From Bacteroidota bacterium (GTDB taxonomy: Bacteria > Bacteroidota > Bacteroidia > Bacteroidales > Lentimicrobiaceae), in assembly GCA_023441805.1 (NCBI GenBank), contig JAEZNO010000003.1:1-64000 (forward strand): a stretch of DNA of 64,000 bases, in the 5' to 3' direction. This document shows positions 1 to 8,407 of this stretch, in pieces. Position numbers and translations under genes: made by a program. Numbering within the stretch: position 1 is the stretch's first letter; each line of letters opens with the position of its first letter. The notes under the pieces are model-generated. The model worked only from the letters and a program-made list of their open reading frames with translations. It had not been told where the DNA came from and searched no databases.

Positions 1-3000
1 AATAAATACTTCCTAGGCCATCGTAGAGCATTTCACATTGAAGAACGCCGTTTTTAGTAATGGTTTTAAGTTGATTTCTGTTATCATAAGTGAAATGTTC
101 ATGAAGACTTAAATCATTGATTTTGTGAAGGTAATCATATCTGTCTGTCATGTTCCCCAGTTGATCATAACTATATTCAAACGACTGTATGCCGGTTGAA
201 GAGGTGGTTTTAAGTAAGTTAGTCTCCGGAAAATAGGTTTTAGCCAATGTGAAATCCCCTATTTTACTATTTGTTATCTGGCCGGCTTCATTATATGCAA
301 CTGCTTTCCAGATGTTACTGCCGTCACTGCTTCGTTTAACTTGTTTTAATTCACCGGTATAACTATCATATAGATATTTGATTTTCAAACCATTCGGGTA
401 AGTCAATGATATCTTTCTTCCAAGCAGGTCATAGTCAAATTTCGTTAAGAATTGATTACCATCAATTGTCTCGGAAATTGAGTTTACCCTGTTGAACTGA
501 CCATATTGGTATTCAATAGAATGCCCGGTCAAATTATTTTCTGAGATCAGTAAGCCCAATCTTCCTGTATCATCATAATCCCATGCTACAATGTCCTGAG
601 CGTTGTTTATGTTTTTCTTTTCGATTAATCTCCCGAGCTTATCATGTATGAAGGTATATTTTTTCTCATTAGCATCTAAACTATAATACTGTTCATTATA
701 AGGATTATAATAATTTGTAATAATCCCCCATGAAGGATCAGTAATTTTAGTTGTATTGCCGTTTATATCGTATTCAAATTCAACCTTGGGCCCTGTAATA
801 TCACCCACCTGACTGGTTTTAACTTTTCCATCACTGTAATGTGTAAAATTAACTGTTTTAGAATCAGTATCGGTACTTGATTTTAACCAACCCTGTGCGT
901 TGTAACTTTTTGTTGAAGTCAATCCAAGATGATTGGTTATTGATTCGCTTCTGACTCCATAGCTCAAAATAGTTAGTATATTACCTGGTGCAGTTATCTT
1001 TTTGACTCTTCCAAGGTCATCATACTCTGTTATTGTTTTGAGATATCCTGTTTCTCCCGGCAAATGTGGTTCACTTTCCGATATTAAATATCCTTTATGA
1101 TTGTATGCTTTCTCTATATAGACCTTTTGGCCTGCCTGATTGTAAGTTACAATTCTGACCTCCCGGCCCTGCCTGTCAAAAAATATGATTTCCGGACTAC
1201 CTCCTGAGCTGCAAGTCCATTTATAGTACTTTGCATCTGCACTCTTATCTTCATGACCATCTGCCCATCTCAGGACAGAAGCTGATTGAATACCATCATA
1301 TGCAATACTTTTATATTGCCTTCCAAATGAATCATAAAAGAAACTGTTAATAAAATTGTTAGGATCCTTTGATTCGGTAATTATGCCTTTTACCGGATCC
1401 ATGATTGATTCAGCTACATGATTAAGTGCATTGGTTTTTTTGGTCATGAATCTGTATCCATAATCAGGATTATAGTAATAACTTTCAGTCCGTGGTTCAA
1501 CTGCAGGGATAGTGATCTCAGGAGTAAAGCCTGCACATGATATTCTACTGCCTGTTTTCAAGCCAAGACCATTATATTGAAATTCCGTTATTGATCCCAG
1601 ATTGTGGCCTGTATTATTCTTTACAAATTGAATATTTGCAGCGAATAAGGGACCTGATGGCGGATAATAAACAAATTCCTGAGAATTTGAAGTTGAAGGT
1701 TCATTTCGAAGATAGTCTATAATGTCAACTCTCTGAGGTAAACCTAACAGCCATTTGTCAAGCCAGGAATAGTTATACTGGAAAGTTTTACGTGTATAAT
1801 ACTTATACAGGTTAGTTGCAGCATTCTTATCATATTCTAGTTCATCCGTATAGCTAGTTGTGCTTTGGGGATTTCCATAGAGCAGACCGGTATAATCATA
1901 TACAACATCATTTCTGGTGGTTTTTATGTAGTTGCCATTTTCATCTTTGACCTTAGTATGTGTCTTTATCAGATAAGGCACAAATCTCTTACCCCAGTTA
2001 TTATTATTATTAAATATCTGATATTCATAAACGGTTTCATTCAGCGTTCTTAATGAACCGCTCAACTCGATCTTTGTCAAGGTACTGGCAGGATGTTTAA
2101 AAATGCAATCAGGAGTATCAATAATATTATTGATCGTTTCTGTTTTGGTATTGTAAGTCAGATCAGAAACTGTGGTTTTCATGAAACCAAGATACCCTTT
2201 ACCATAAGTATGAATTTTCGCACCTTCATAAGTATATTTAACCTCTTTTTGATTATTGGCAGAAAATCCTAAACCATCGTATGTGATAACGTTGGTAACG
2301 ACAGGTATTGGCCCCTGAAAATCTATAAATGGATATACAGCATCCTCCTGTTTGATATATTCAGGGTCAGTATCTGCATCACCAAAACAATAGGTAAGGT
2401 GTTTGTAGTTAATCTCTATTTTATTATCCAGTTCATCAATAACAGCGCTAACCAAATTTGATTTATTTTCCTTATAAATTTCATACTCAATTAAAGAAAC
2501 GAGACCCGCATTATTATCGTTATTGGCTTGAAAAATTAGATCGTTAATCCCATCCCCATTAAGGTCTGTTGTTTTCTCTATTGGGTTTTTCCTTATATCA
2601 TGATCAACTCCGGTAACATAAAAGTAGCTGCTCCCTTGAAAAGAATTTCCGTTGAAATAATAAAATGTGTTCTTGAAAGTTTTTGGATTTTCATTTTCAA
2701 GATAACATTCAAAAATATCGCCTAACCCATCACCATTGTAATCTAAAATAGAATAGGTAACCCTTTCAGTATCGGGATTCACATTCAAAGTCACAGGACA
2801 ATCAACATGTGTGTAGCCACTCCCGTTAAATAATTTTGTTTCCCAAATGCCGGTAGTCTTATCTCTGTATAATATATCATCCAGCCCGTCGGCGTTATAA
2901 TCACCCCAATATACCTGATAATTTGCTTTTGGAAAATTAAAAGCCCTAACATTGCTGATCATCGTACCAGTTGAGGATAAATCATAAACATACATCCCAT

Positions 3001-4753
3001 CCTTGGTAAGTCTTACAAATTCACTATGACTGTCAGAATCCATTGATTTTCCAAAATAGAATTCCCAATCATCTGTACAATTTATATAAGATTCAATAAG
3101 AGATGCAGTAATATTAAGATCGAAGGAGTACAACTTCATGTAAAGATTAGTATTGTATTTATAAGTTATCAGTAGCTCACTCCTTGGGTCGCCAGTAAAA
3201 TTATAGGGTAAAAAATCTAAACCTGATGGAATAGTTCCATTAAGGCGGATGGTCTGTTTTGCTTCAAAAGAAGTTCCGTTACAAACCCAGGGTTGAATTT
3301 CAAGGCCACCATCATTATTCATGCAAAAAACATCTGTTTTCTGATCTCCATTAAGATTACAAGGAAGAAATCTTAGGAATTCATCATTCTCCAAATTCCC
3401 GTATGATGCTAAAAAATAATGTTCATCCTGTCCATTTAAATACAACCTGTACCCACTCCATTTCTCTTCATCCCAAAACCGATAGACAATTAAAAAATCT
3501 AAGCGTCCATCACCATTAAAGTCACTCATTAGGGATTTTTCACCATCATAGATAAAGCCCTCACCATTATATTCATAATAATATTCAATTTCTGTAATGG
3601 GTATTTGTCTCATTGTTTGAAGGTTGGCTTGAGAGAAACACTCAAACTCAACCGGATTTAATTCGGTATTATCACTTTGAACTCGTTTTATAGAAGTTAC
3701 CCTGCTACTGAGGCCTAATTGGTATTCTACCTTGTAAGAATATAATTTTGTTCCGCTAACATACATCTCAATGTCTGTGAGCAAGTGCCTGACCTCATTT
3801 TTTTTGCCTGGTGCAATGAAAGTTAACAATTTATCATCCCTGTCATCCCTGTATTTGAATTTAATTTCACAAGCAGGCAAAATATTTTCAAGCTCATTTC
3901 CTGTGTACTTAATGTTGTTAATTTTATAGTAGCCATAGTAATCGCTTTCATCATAAGTAAATTCTATATAATTACCAAAGCGATCGCTTATCTTATTAAT
4001 TAACCAGACATTAACTATATCGGTCGTTCCAGGCAATTCAATTCTGGAATTTGACGAATTACCATATTCAATTATCTGACCTGATTTAGTCCAAACTTTA
4101 AAATGTTCAGGACTATTATAACTACTACGATATGCAATAATTTTGGAAAATGTTTCCATCTCAGCACGATATTCGCTGTTATTCTGCCCATATGTGCCCG
4201 CAACACAAAATAACCTATTACCATCAAGCGCAAAATGATCATTATCATTGAATTCCACTCCTTTTGTTTCTTGATCATGATATATAGTGCTTCCCAATCT
4301 GGTAATTGAAGATAAGCCTGTTAAATTCCAACCAAATCCCATTATACCATTACCAGCCTGACTGTTATATGAAAGAGCTAATTGAGGTTGCATTCCATTA
4401 ATGCCAGGAGCAATCTCGATTGGAATATTATAGGTAGCTGCGCCATTTTCTGAAACACTAAAAGATCCCCCCATACTTCCCACAACTCCGTTATCACCAG
4501 ACGAGGGACCGCCAAACTCACCAATTTCTGGTGGTACAACCAATAGCGGATTAATCTTGCCAAGGAAAAAATCGGTAGATTGCTGAGCCGTAGCTTTGAA
4601 ACCCGATTGCAGCCCAACTTCTTCACTAGCCTCATATGTATGTTGACCTGCAGGCAACGGGCTGTTTAAGTAAATATAATCTCCCTGAGTTTGGCCATTA
4701 CCAATTATTGCAATCAGAATAAAACTAAAAGTGAGTATGGAAATATGTTTCAT
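1..4753 (-). CDS. SpvB/FG-GAP/RHS-repeat surface protein (3' end beyond window)
   Basis: A single minus-strand frame stays open from the ATG at 4753 to the left edge (more than 1,580 codons), so the C-terminus is missing. A signal peptide is followed at about residues 95-150 by an SpvB-like start (YNIPIEIAPGINGMQPQL, then YNSQAGNGIMGFGW). The middle has repeated FG-GAP/VCBS-type calcium motifs (for example TDLNGDGINDL near 2540-2566). The last third is RHS/YD repeats (FEYDINGNTTKITDP, FEYSYDQLGNMTDRYDY). SpvB plus RHS is the architecture of Tc-toxin B/C components and Bacteroidota wall-associated RHS proteins, which form a hollow shell around a variable C-terminal domain. That domain would lie off the left edge, so toxin function is only an inference. 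One base separates the gene from the upstream T9SS gene, so they are probably cotranscribed. Confidence 0.85.
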   Translation of the reverse strand, partial: MKHISILTFSFILIAIIGNGQTQGDYIYLNSPLPAGQHTYEASEEVGLQSGFKATAQQSTDFFLGKINPLLVVPPEIGEFGGPSSGDNGVVGSMGGSFSVSENGAATYNIPIEIAPGINGMQPQLALSYNSQAGNGIMGFGWNLTGLSSITRLGSTIYHDQETKGVEFNDNDHFALDGNRLFCVAGTYGQNNSEYRAEMETFSKIIAYRSSYNSPEHFKVWTKSGQIIEYGNSSNSRIELPGTTDIVNVWLINKISDRFGNYIEFTYDESDYYGYYKINNIKYTGNELENILPACEIKFKYRDDRDDKLLTFIAPGKKNEVRHLLTDIEMYVSGTKLYSYKVEYQLGLSSRVTSIKRVQSDNTELNPVEFECFSQANLQTMRQIPITEIEYYYEYNGEGFIYDGEKSLMSDFNGDGRLDFLIVYRFWDEEKWSGYRLYLNGQDEHYFLASYGNLENDEFLRFLPCNLNGDQKTDVFCMNNDGGLEIQPWVCNGTSFEAKQTIRLNGTIPSGLDFLPYNFTGDPRSELLITYKYNTNLYMKLYSFDLNITASLIESYINCTDDWEFYFGKSMDSDSHSEFVRLTKDGMYVYDLSSTGTMISNVRAFNFPKANYQVYWGDYNADGLDDILYRDKTTGIWETKLFNGSGYTHVDCPVTLNVNPDTERVTYSILDYNGDGLGDIFECYLENENPKTFKNTFYYFNGNSFQGSSYFYVTGVDHDIRKNPIEKTTDLNGDGINDLIFQANNDNNAGLVSLIEYEIYKENKSNLVSAVIDELDNKIEINYKHLTYCFGDADTDPEYIKQEDAVYPFIDFQGPIPVVTNVITYDGLGFSANNQKEVKYTYEGAKIHTYGKGYLGFMKTTVSDLTYNTKTETINNIIDTPDCIFKHPASTLTKIELSGSLRTLNETVYEYQIFNNNNNWGKRFVPYLIKTHTKVKDENGNYIKTTRNDVVYDYTGLLYGNPQSTTSYTDELEYDKNAATNLYKYYTRKTFQYNYSWLDKWLLGLPQRVDIIDYLRNEPSTSNSQEFVYYPPSGPLFAANIQFVKNNTGHNLGSITEFQYNGLGLKTGSRISCAGFTPEITIPAVEPRTESYYYNPDYGYRFMTKKTNALNHVAESIMDPVKGIITESKDPNNFINSFFYDSFGRQYKSIAYDGIQSASVLRWADGHEDKSADAKYYKWTCSSGGSPEIIFFDRQGREVRIVTYNQAGQKVYIEKAYNHKGYLISESEPHLPGETGYLKTITEYDDLGRVKKITAPGNILTILSYGVRSESITNHLGLTSTKSYNAQGWLKSSTDTDSKTVNFTHYSDGKVKTSQVGDITGPKVEFEYDINGNTTKITDPSWGIITNYYNPYNEQYYSLDANEKKYTFIHDKLGRLIEKKNINNAQDIVAWDYDDTGRLGLLISENNLTGHSIEYQYGQFNRVNSISETIDGNQFLTKFDYDLLGRKISLTYPNGLKIKYLYDSYTGELKQVKRSSDGSNIWKAVAYNEAGQITNSKIGDFTLAKTYFPETNLLKTTSSTGIQSFEYSYDQLGNMTDRYDYLHKINDLSLHEHFTYDNRNQLKTITKNGVLQCEMLYDGLGSIY

Positions 4754-4754
4754 C

Positions 4755-5198
4755 TTAGTGTTTAACTATTTTGTAAGTTATACTCTTATTCTTGTTAAAT
4801 AATTTTATGAGATAGACTCCCGGTGCAAAATGTTTTAGGTCAAATGTTGTCCTTTGATCGATAATCACACCGGAATATTTAATTTCTCCATTATTGGTAG
4901 TAATAAGTATTTCAAAACTGCCAGTCGATAAGAAGTCTGACGATTCAATATATATAATATCCTGTGTCGGATTTGGATATACCCTGACAGGCAGTTCCTC
5001 TTTTATGATCGAATCGTTCAATTCATCAGACCATTCGCTTACCTGAGATGCCTTCTCTACCTCTGTTTTCAGGTATTTATCAGTTCTGTTGCCGCATAAA
5101 TCATAATCAAACTTAATTTTATCAACCTGTGCAAAAGAAGTTTTAACTGACAATATAACCAGAGCGAATACTATTAGAATATGAAGGTTTGTTTTCAT
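4755..5198 (-). CDS. Small T9SS type A sorting-domain protein with one RHS-like motif
   Basis: 147 residues. An N-terminal signal peptide ends ...SFAQ. Directly after it comes the motif KFDYDLCGNRTDKYL, which resembles one RHS/YD repeat. A short acidic linker leads to a C-terminal T9SS type A domain (RVYPNPTQD..., ending in APGVYLIKLF...KIVKH). The ATG overlaps the upstream stop as ATGA, and the stop is one base from the downstream SpvB/RHS start, so translation is probably coupled. The likely fate is export by T9SS to the cell surface. Because it carries a single RHS-like motif in an RHS operon, it may be a partner or anchor of the large protein, but that is inferred from position. Confidence 0.8.
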   Translation of the reverse strand: MKTNLHILIVFALVILSVKTSFAQVDKIKFDYDLCGNRTDKYLKTEVEKASQVSEWSDELNDSIIKEELPVRVYPNPTQDIIYIESSDFLSTGSFEILITTNNGEIKYSGVIIDQRTTFDLKHFAPGVYLIKLFNKNKSITYKIVKH

Positions 5199-6463
5199 CG
5201 CTGTTCACTTTTAAGTTTTTCGATTTCCTTTTGCATTTCAATTTGATGGAGTGTCAATTCTTCAATTTTTCTTAATAACAGAGCATTCATCTCACCTAGG
5301 TTAATACCATCTTTCTTTACTTCATCAGCTGTTGGTACATTTGGGAGTGTGCCATGCAATTTTATGTAATCTTCAACTTCCTTTATACTCATCAGAGGGT
5401 AGCCTTCTGCAAATACATAGTCGGCCCACTCAGATTTAAGTTTTACAAGTACCTCTTCAGTTTCAATGCCTCCGGCTACAAACAGGTTATATTTACTTTC
5501 AGCAACAGGATCGGCACCGATACCCACTTTTTTGCTAATGAACTTCATAATCGGCTGCGGGTTATTAAAATCTAAATATATACCACCAGATTTATTGCCA
5601 TCATCCAGCACCAGCCCATAGCCACCGGATGCATAACTGGAAACCCATATACTGGATGAAGTTCCGTACCCTGAAAGACACTGAATAAATGAGTTATCAC
5701 CGGATTCAAGTATCATATTATTATTCCGATCCAACCACAATCCTGATTGCGTGCTTTGTAGAATTTCAACACTATTACCATTGAACAATCTGTAGTCTCC
5801 TAACTTGATATGTGTAGTGGCTGTATGGTTTCCTAAATTATCACCAGATGGCATGTCTGTAATCGAAAGAGTACCTGTTTCATTGGCTATTACCATTTTC
5901 TTGTCACCATTTGTCATTAGGCTTAAAGAACTGAGTGTTCCTTTACACAGTAAATTATCCTTTATATAAGCACCACCTTCAACATGCAGTTTCTGTTCCG
6001 GAGTTGCTGTACCTATTCCTACAAATCCATCATTTCTCAAAAATAAAAGAAAATTTTCTGTAGGATATTTGTCAGTCATGGGTTTCCAAAAATTCAAACC
6101 GCCTGTACATTGTGAATCGTTGTATTCAATACCCCAGATACCGTATCGTGGATTTGGTTGATCAGGTAAACCGAAATAAATACTTCCATGCAAGCTACCA
6201 CTCAGGGATGAAAAGTCTCCTTTGGAAAGCAATATGCTACCTCCCATGATATGCAATCGTTGTAAGGGATTTGTAATTGATGAAGTTCCAATCCTTATAA
6301 ACCCATCAACTGGAGTACTTATAATATTTCTATAAAATTTAACCTTTTCCTCAGTATTTGGTTTGGTGCTGATTGTAGTCATAAAACTTTCCAAAGATTG
6401 GGAAAATAAATTATTGCTTAATAATAAGAATACAAATGCTAATAGGGACAAATACTTTTTCAT
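5195..6463 (-). CDS. Secreted tail-fibre-like protein with C-terminal trimerisation-type segment
   Basis: 422 residues with a clear signal peptide (MKKYLSLLAFVFLLLSNNLF, then SQ). The body has repeated phage tail-fibre-like motifs (RIGTSSITNPLQRLHIMGGS; VGIGTATPEQKLHVEGGAYI; VGIGADPVAESKYNLFVAGG). The C-terminus carries the common Bacteroidota ending EWADYVF...LMSIKEVEDYI...LPNVPTADEV...GINLGEMNALLLRKIEELT followed by a coiled coil. Such proteins are usually annotated as tail-fibre or adhesin-like; the ending resembles S74-type chaperone tails but no autoprotease dyad was identified. It is first in the three-gene surface operon and ends in a 4-base ATGA overlap with the next gene. Confidence 0.75.
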   Translation of the reverse strand: MKKYLSLLAFVFLLLSNNLFSQSLESFMTTISTKPNTEEKVKFYRNIISTPVDGFIRIGTSSITNPLQRLHIMGGSILLSKGDFSSLSGSLHGSIYFGLPDQPNPRYGIWGIEYNDSQCTGGLNFWKPMTDKYPTENFLLFLRNDGFVGIGTATPEQKLHVEGGAYIKDNLLCKGTLSSLSLMTNGDKKMVIANETGTLSITDMPSGDNLGNHTATTHIKLGDYRLFNGNSVEILQSTQSGLWLDRNNNMILESGDNSFIQCLSGYGTSSSIWVSSYASGGYGLVLDDGNKSGGIYLDFNNPQPIMKFISKKVGIGADPVAESKYNLFVAGGIETEEVLVKLKSEWADYVFAEGYPLMSIKEVEDYIKLHGTLPNVPTADEVKKDGINLGEMNALLLRKIEELTLHQIEMQKEIEKLKSEQR

Positions 6464-6673
6464 ATTGTTTGACTTTAAGTTCTGAATCGTGTAAATCTAA
6501 CAAGATTTTTGACAAATGATATCTTATTTTTTAATATTTAGGCATATAATTTTTAAATGTATTGATTATCAATCATTTGTACTTCATATTTAGACGCATT
6601 CTTAATTACTCTCATCCTCAACCTAATTTTGCTTTAGTAGTATTTTTTCTAATCACAGTATATTAGTTTTTAA

Positions 6674-6681
6674 TAATTTTG
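6674..6681 (+). promoter_or_regulatory. Bacteroidota -7 promoter element (TAATTTTG)
   Basis: TAATTTTG fits the Bacteroidota sigma-ABfr -7 consensus TAnnTTTG and lies 63 bases upstream of the glycosyltransferase ATG at 6745. No convincing -33 TTTG was found at the expected distance. The rest of the divergent gap (6464-6744) is AT-rich and shows no other recognisable element. Confidence 0.4.
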
Positions 6682-6744
6682 GTGGGAAATGCAATCTATG
6701 TATTAGAGAACTTCGTGTGTTAATATATAATACCAAACTATCAC

Positions 6745-8265
6745 ATGCCTGATATTAAGCTTTTTACAAAACAATATTGGTTGCCGTTACTGATAATTAT
6801 ACTAACTATTGCTGCGAGATTTTATCATTTAAATTATCAGAGTTTGTGGTTTGATGAATTATATTCAATGACAATCGCGGCTCCTGATCAAACTCATTCA
6901 GATATATTCACAGATATTAAAACAGATTTTCATCCCCCACTATATTATCTCTTTCTTAATTATACCTTCCAGTTTATCTCTTTTAATGATTTAAGCGGAA
7001 GACTTCTGTCAGCTATTACAGGATGTCTCAGTATCTGGTTGGTATATTTGTTCGGGAAACAACTTAAAGTCAAATCCGCCGGATTGTTATTGGCACTCTT
7101 TTTCTCTGTCTTCTTCTACCATATCAAATACAGCCAGGAAATCAGAATGTATATCTTCTTATTTGCCTTGGTGATAATTTCGTCACTGTTATTTTTAAAA
7201 TACCTCAGGGAAAATAAAATACAATACTTACTTCTGTATGTGCTGGTAAGTACAGTTACGATATATACTCAATATTACGGTTTCTTTATTATACTGGCAC
7301 ATGGTCTTTGCTTAATTCACCTATTATTGATTAAACAGATTGATTTTTGCCTCTTTAGAAATTTTATTAAAGCTTTCTGCATGATCATCCTGTTTTACCT
7401 GCCCTGGATTCCCATGATAATCTTAACCGGTAACAGGCAACATTTTATTGACCTCCCACCTATTTGGTATTTCTTTGAATATTTATATGAATATACTGGT
7501 AAAGAACCGGTTACAACTATTTTTATCCTGACAGGATTGGTGTTATATATTGTGAAAGCAGTTAAACATTTAAGGCAATGCGGACTAAAACAAAGCCCAT
7601 TTCAGTTATTGGTTTTGTATAGTGCAATTTCCATATTTATAATAACTTACATTATATCCGTATTTAAGCCTGTGCTCAGTAAGCATGGTACACTTGCAGG
7701 ATTGCCTTTTGTATTGGCGATGGTTTTTACGGGATATTCCGGTTTAAAAGATAAATGGTTCAATCTGATCCTTACAGTGATTGTATTAACTAACATTATA
7801 AACCTTTTATTCATTTCCAGGTATTATACTAAAAACTTCAAGGATAACTTCAGACAAATTACTGAAATAGTAATCAATGATAACAAACACGACAAGAACA
7901 TTGTATTTGTAAGTCAGCTAAGTAAATTCTATAATTATTATTTTGATCAAAAGGAATCCTCATTCAGGGCGTTGAATCCAAACAATATACAGCCAACCAT
8001 GCTCTCGACCAACCCTAAAAAGATAATTATTATCAATGCTCCATTTACTGAAGAAAAGCTGCCAAAGCTCGAACCTGTCAATGAACTGGGTTTTCAGATA
8101 CTCAATCCCCGTTTGATCAATAAGACAGATAGTATAAAAGTTTATTGCGATGTTTGGAATACATTCATTAGTGAAAACTACATAGTAGATACAGTTTATA
8201 ACGACCCAAAAAAGAATATACCTGTAGCGTACAGATTCAAATTGATTAACCAACAACTACAATGA
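6745..8265 (+). CDS. GT39-family (ArnT/PMT-like) membrane glycosyltransferase
   Basis: 506 residues with about ten hydrophobic segments starting at residue 12. The first periplasmic loop carries the family hallmark SLWFDELYSMTIA, where the acidic pair DE sits in the catalytic region of GT39/GT-C enzymes, followed by DFHPPLYYLFLNY. These enzymes use polyprenyl-phosphate-linked sugars and transfer them outside the cytoplasmic membrane to lipids or proteins. The C-terminal part (about residues 360-506) is soluble and presumably periplasmic. It stands alone between the surface operon and polA, so the acceptor is unknown. Start chosen because the first membrane segment follows it directly and a -7 element lies upstream. 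Confidence 0.8.
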   Translation: MPDIKLFTKQYWLPLLIIILTIAARFYHLNYQSLWFDELYSMTIAAPDQTHSDIFTDIKTDFHPPLYYLFLNYTFQFISFNDLSGRLLSAITGCLSIWLVYLFGKQLKVKSAGLLLALFFSVFFYHIKYSQEIRMYIFLFALVIISSLLFLKYLRENKIQYLLLYVLVSTVTIYTQYYGFFIILAHGLCLIHLLLIKQIDFCLFRNFIKAFCMIILFYLPWIPMIILTGNRQHFIDLPPIWYFFEYLYEYTGKEPVTTIFILTGLVLYIVKAVKHLRQCGLKQSPFQLLVLYSAISIFIITYIISVFKPVLSKHGTLAGLPFVLAMVFTGYSGLKDKWFNLILTVIVLTNIINLLFISRYYTKNFKDNFRQITEIVINDNKHDKNIVFVSQLSKFYNYYFDQKESSFRALNPNNIQPTMLSTNPKKIIIINAPFTEEKLPKLEPVNELGFQILNPRLINKTDSIKVYCDVWNTFISENYIVDTVYNDPKKNIPVAYRFKLINQQLQ

Positions 8266-8350
8266 ACAACCCTGACTAACGTCTTGAGCCATCTTATATA
8301 TCTGGCATATAGGAACCGTTAGAAACAGAAATCAATTTCGTTGAAACTTC

Positions 8351-8407
8351 GGGGAACAACATTGAACAACATGTAACTACTTTTGAATAACCTTTGAACA
8401 ATGTTTA
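8351..8407. repeat. Degenerate GTTCAA-rich dispersed repeat
   Basis: Read on the minus strand this gap contains ATTGTTCAAAGGTTATTCAA and TGTTGTTCAATGTTGTTC, the same 11-base-period GTTCAA units seen at 15301-15329 and 16691-16733. It ends at the polA stop. Confidence 0.5.

Noticed and set aside
4072..4635. Two minus-strand ORFs of 68 and 85 codons
   Set aside because: They are in a different frame from the continuous SpvB/RHS frame and have no recognisable features.
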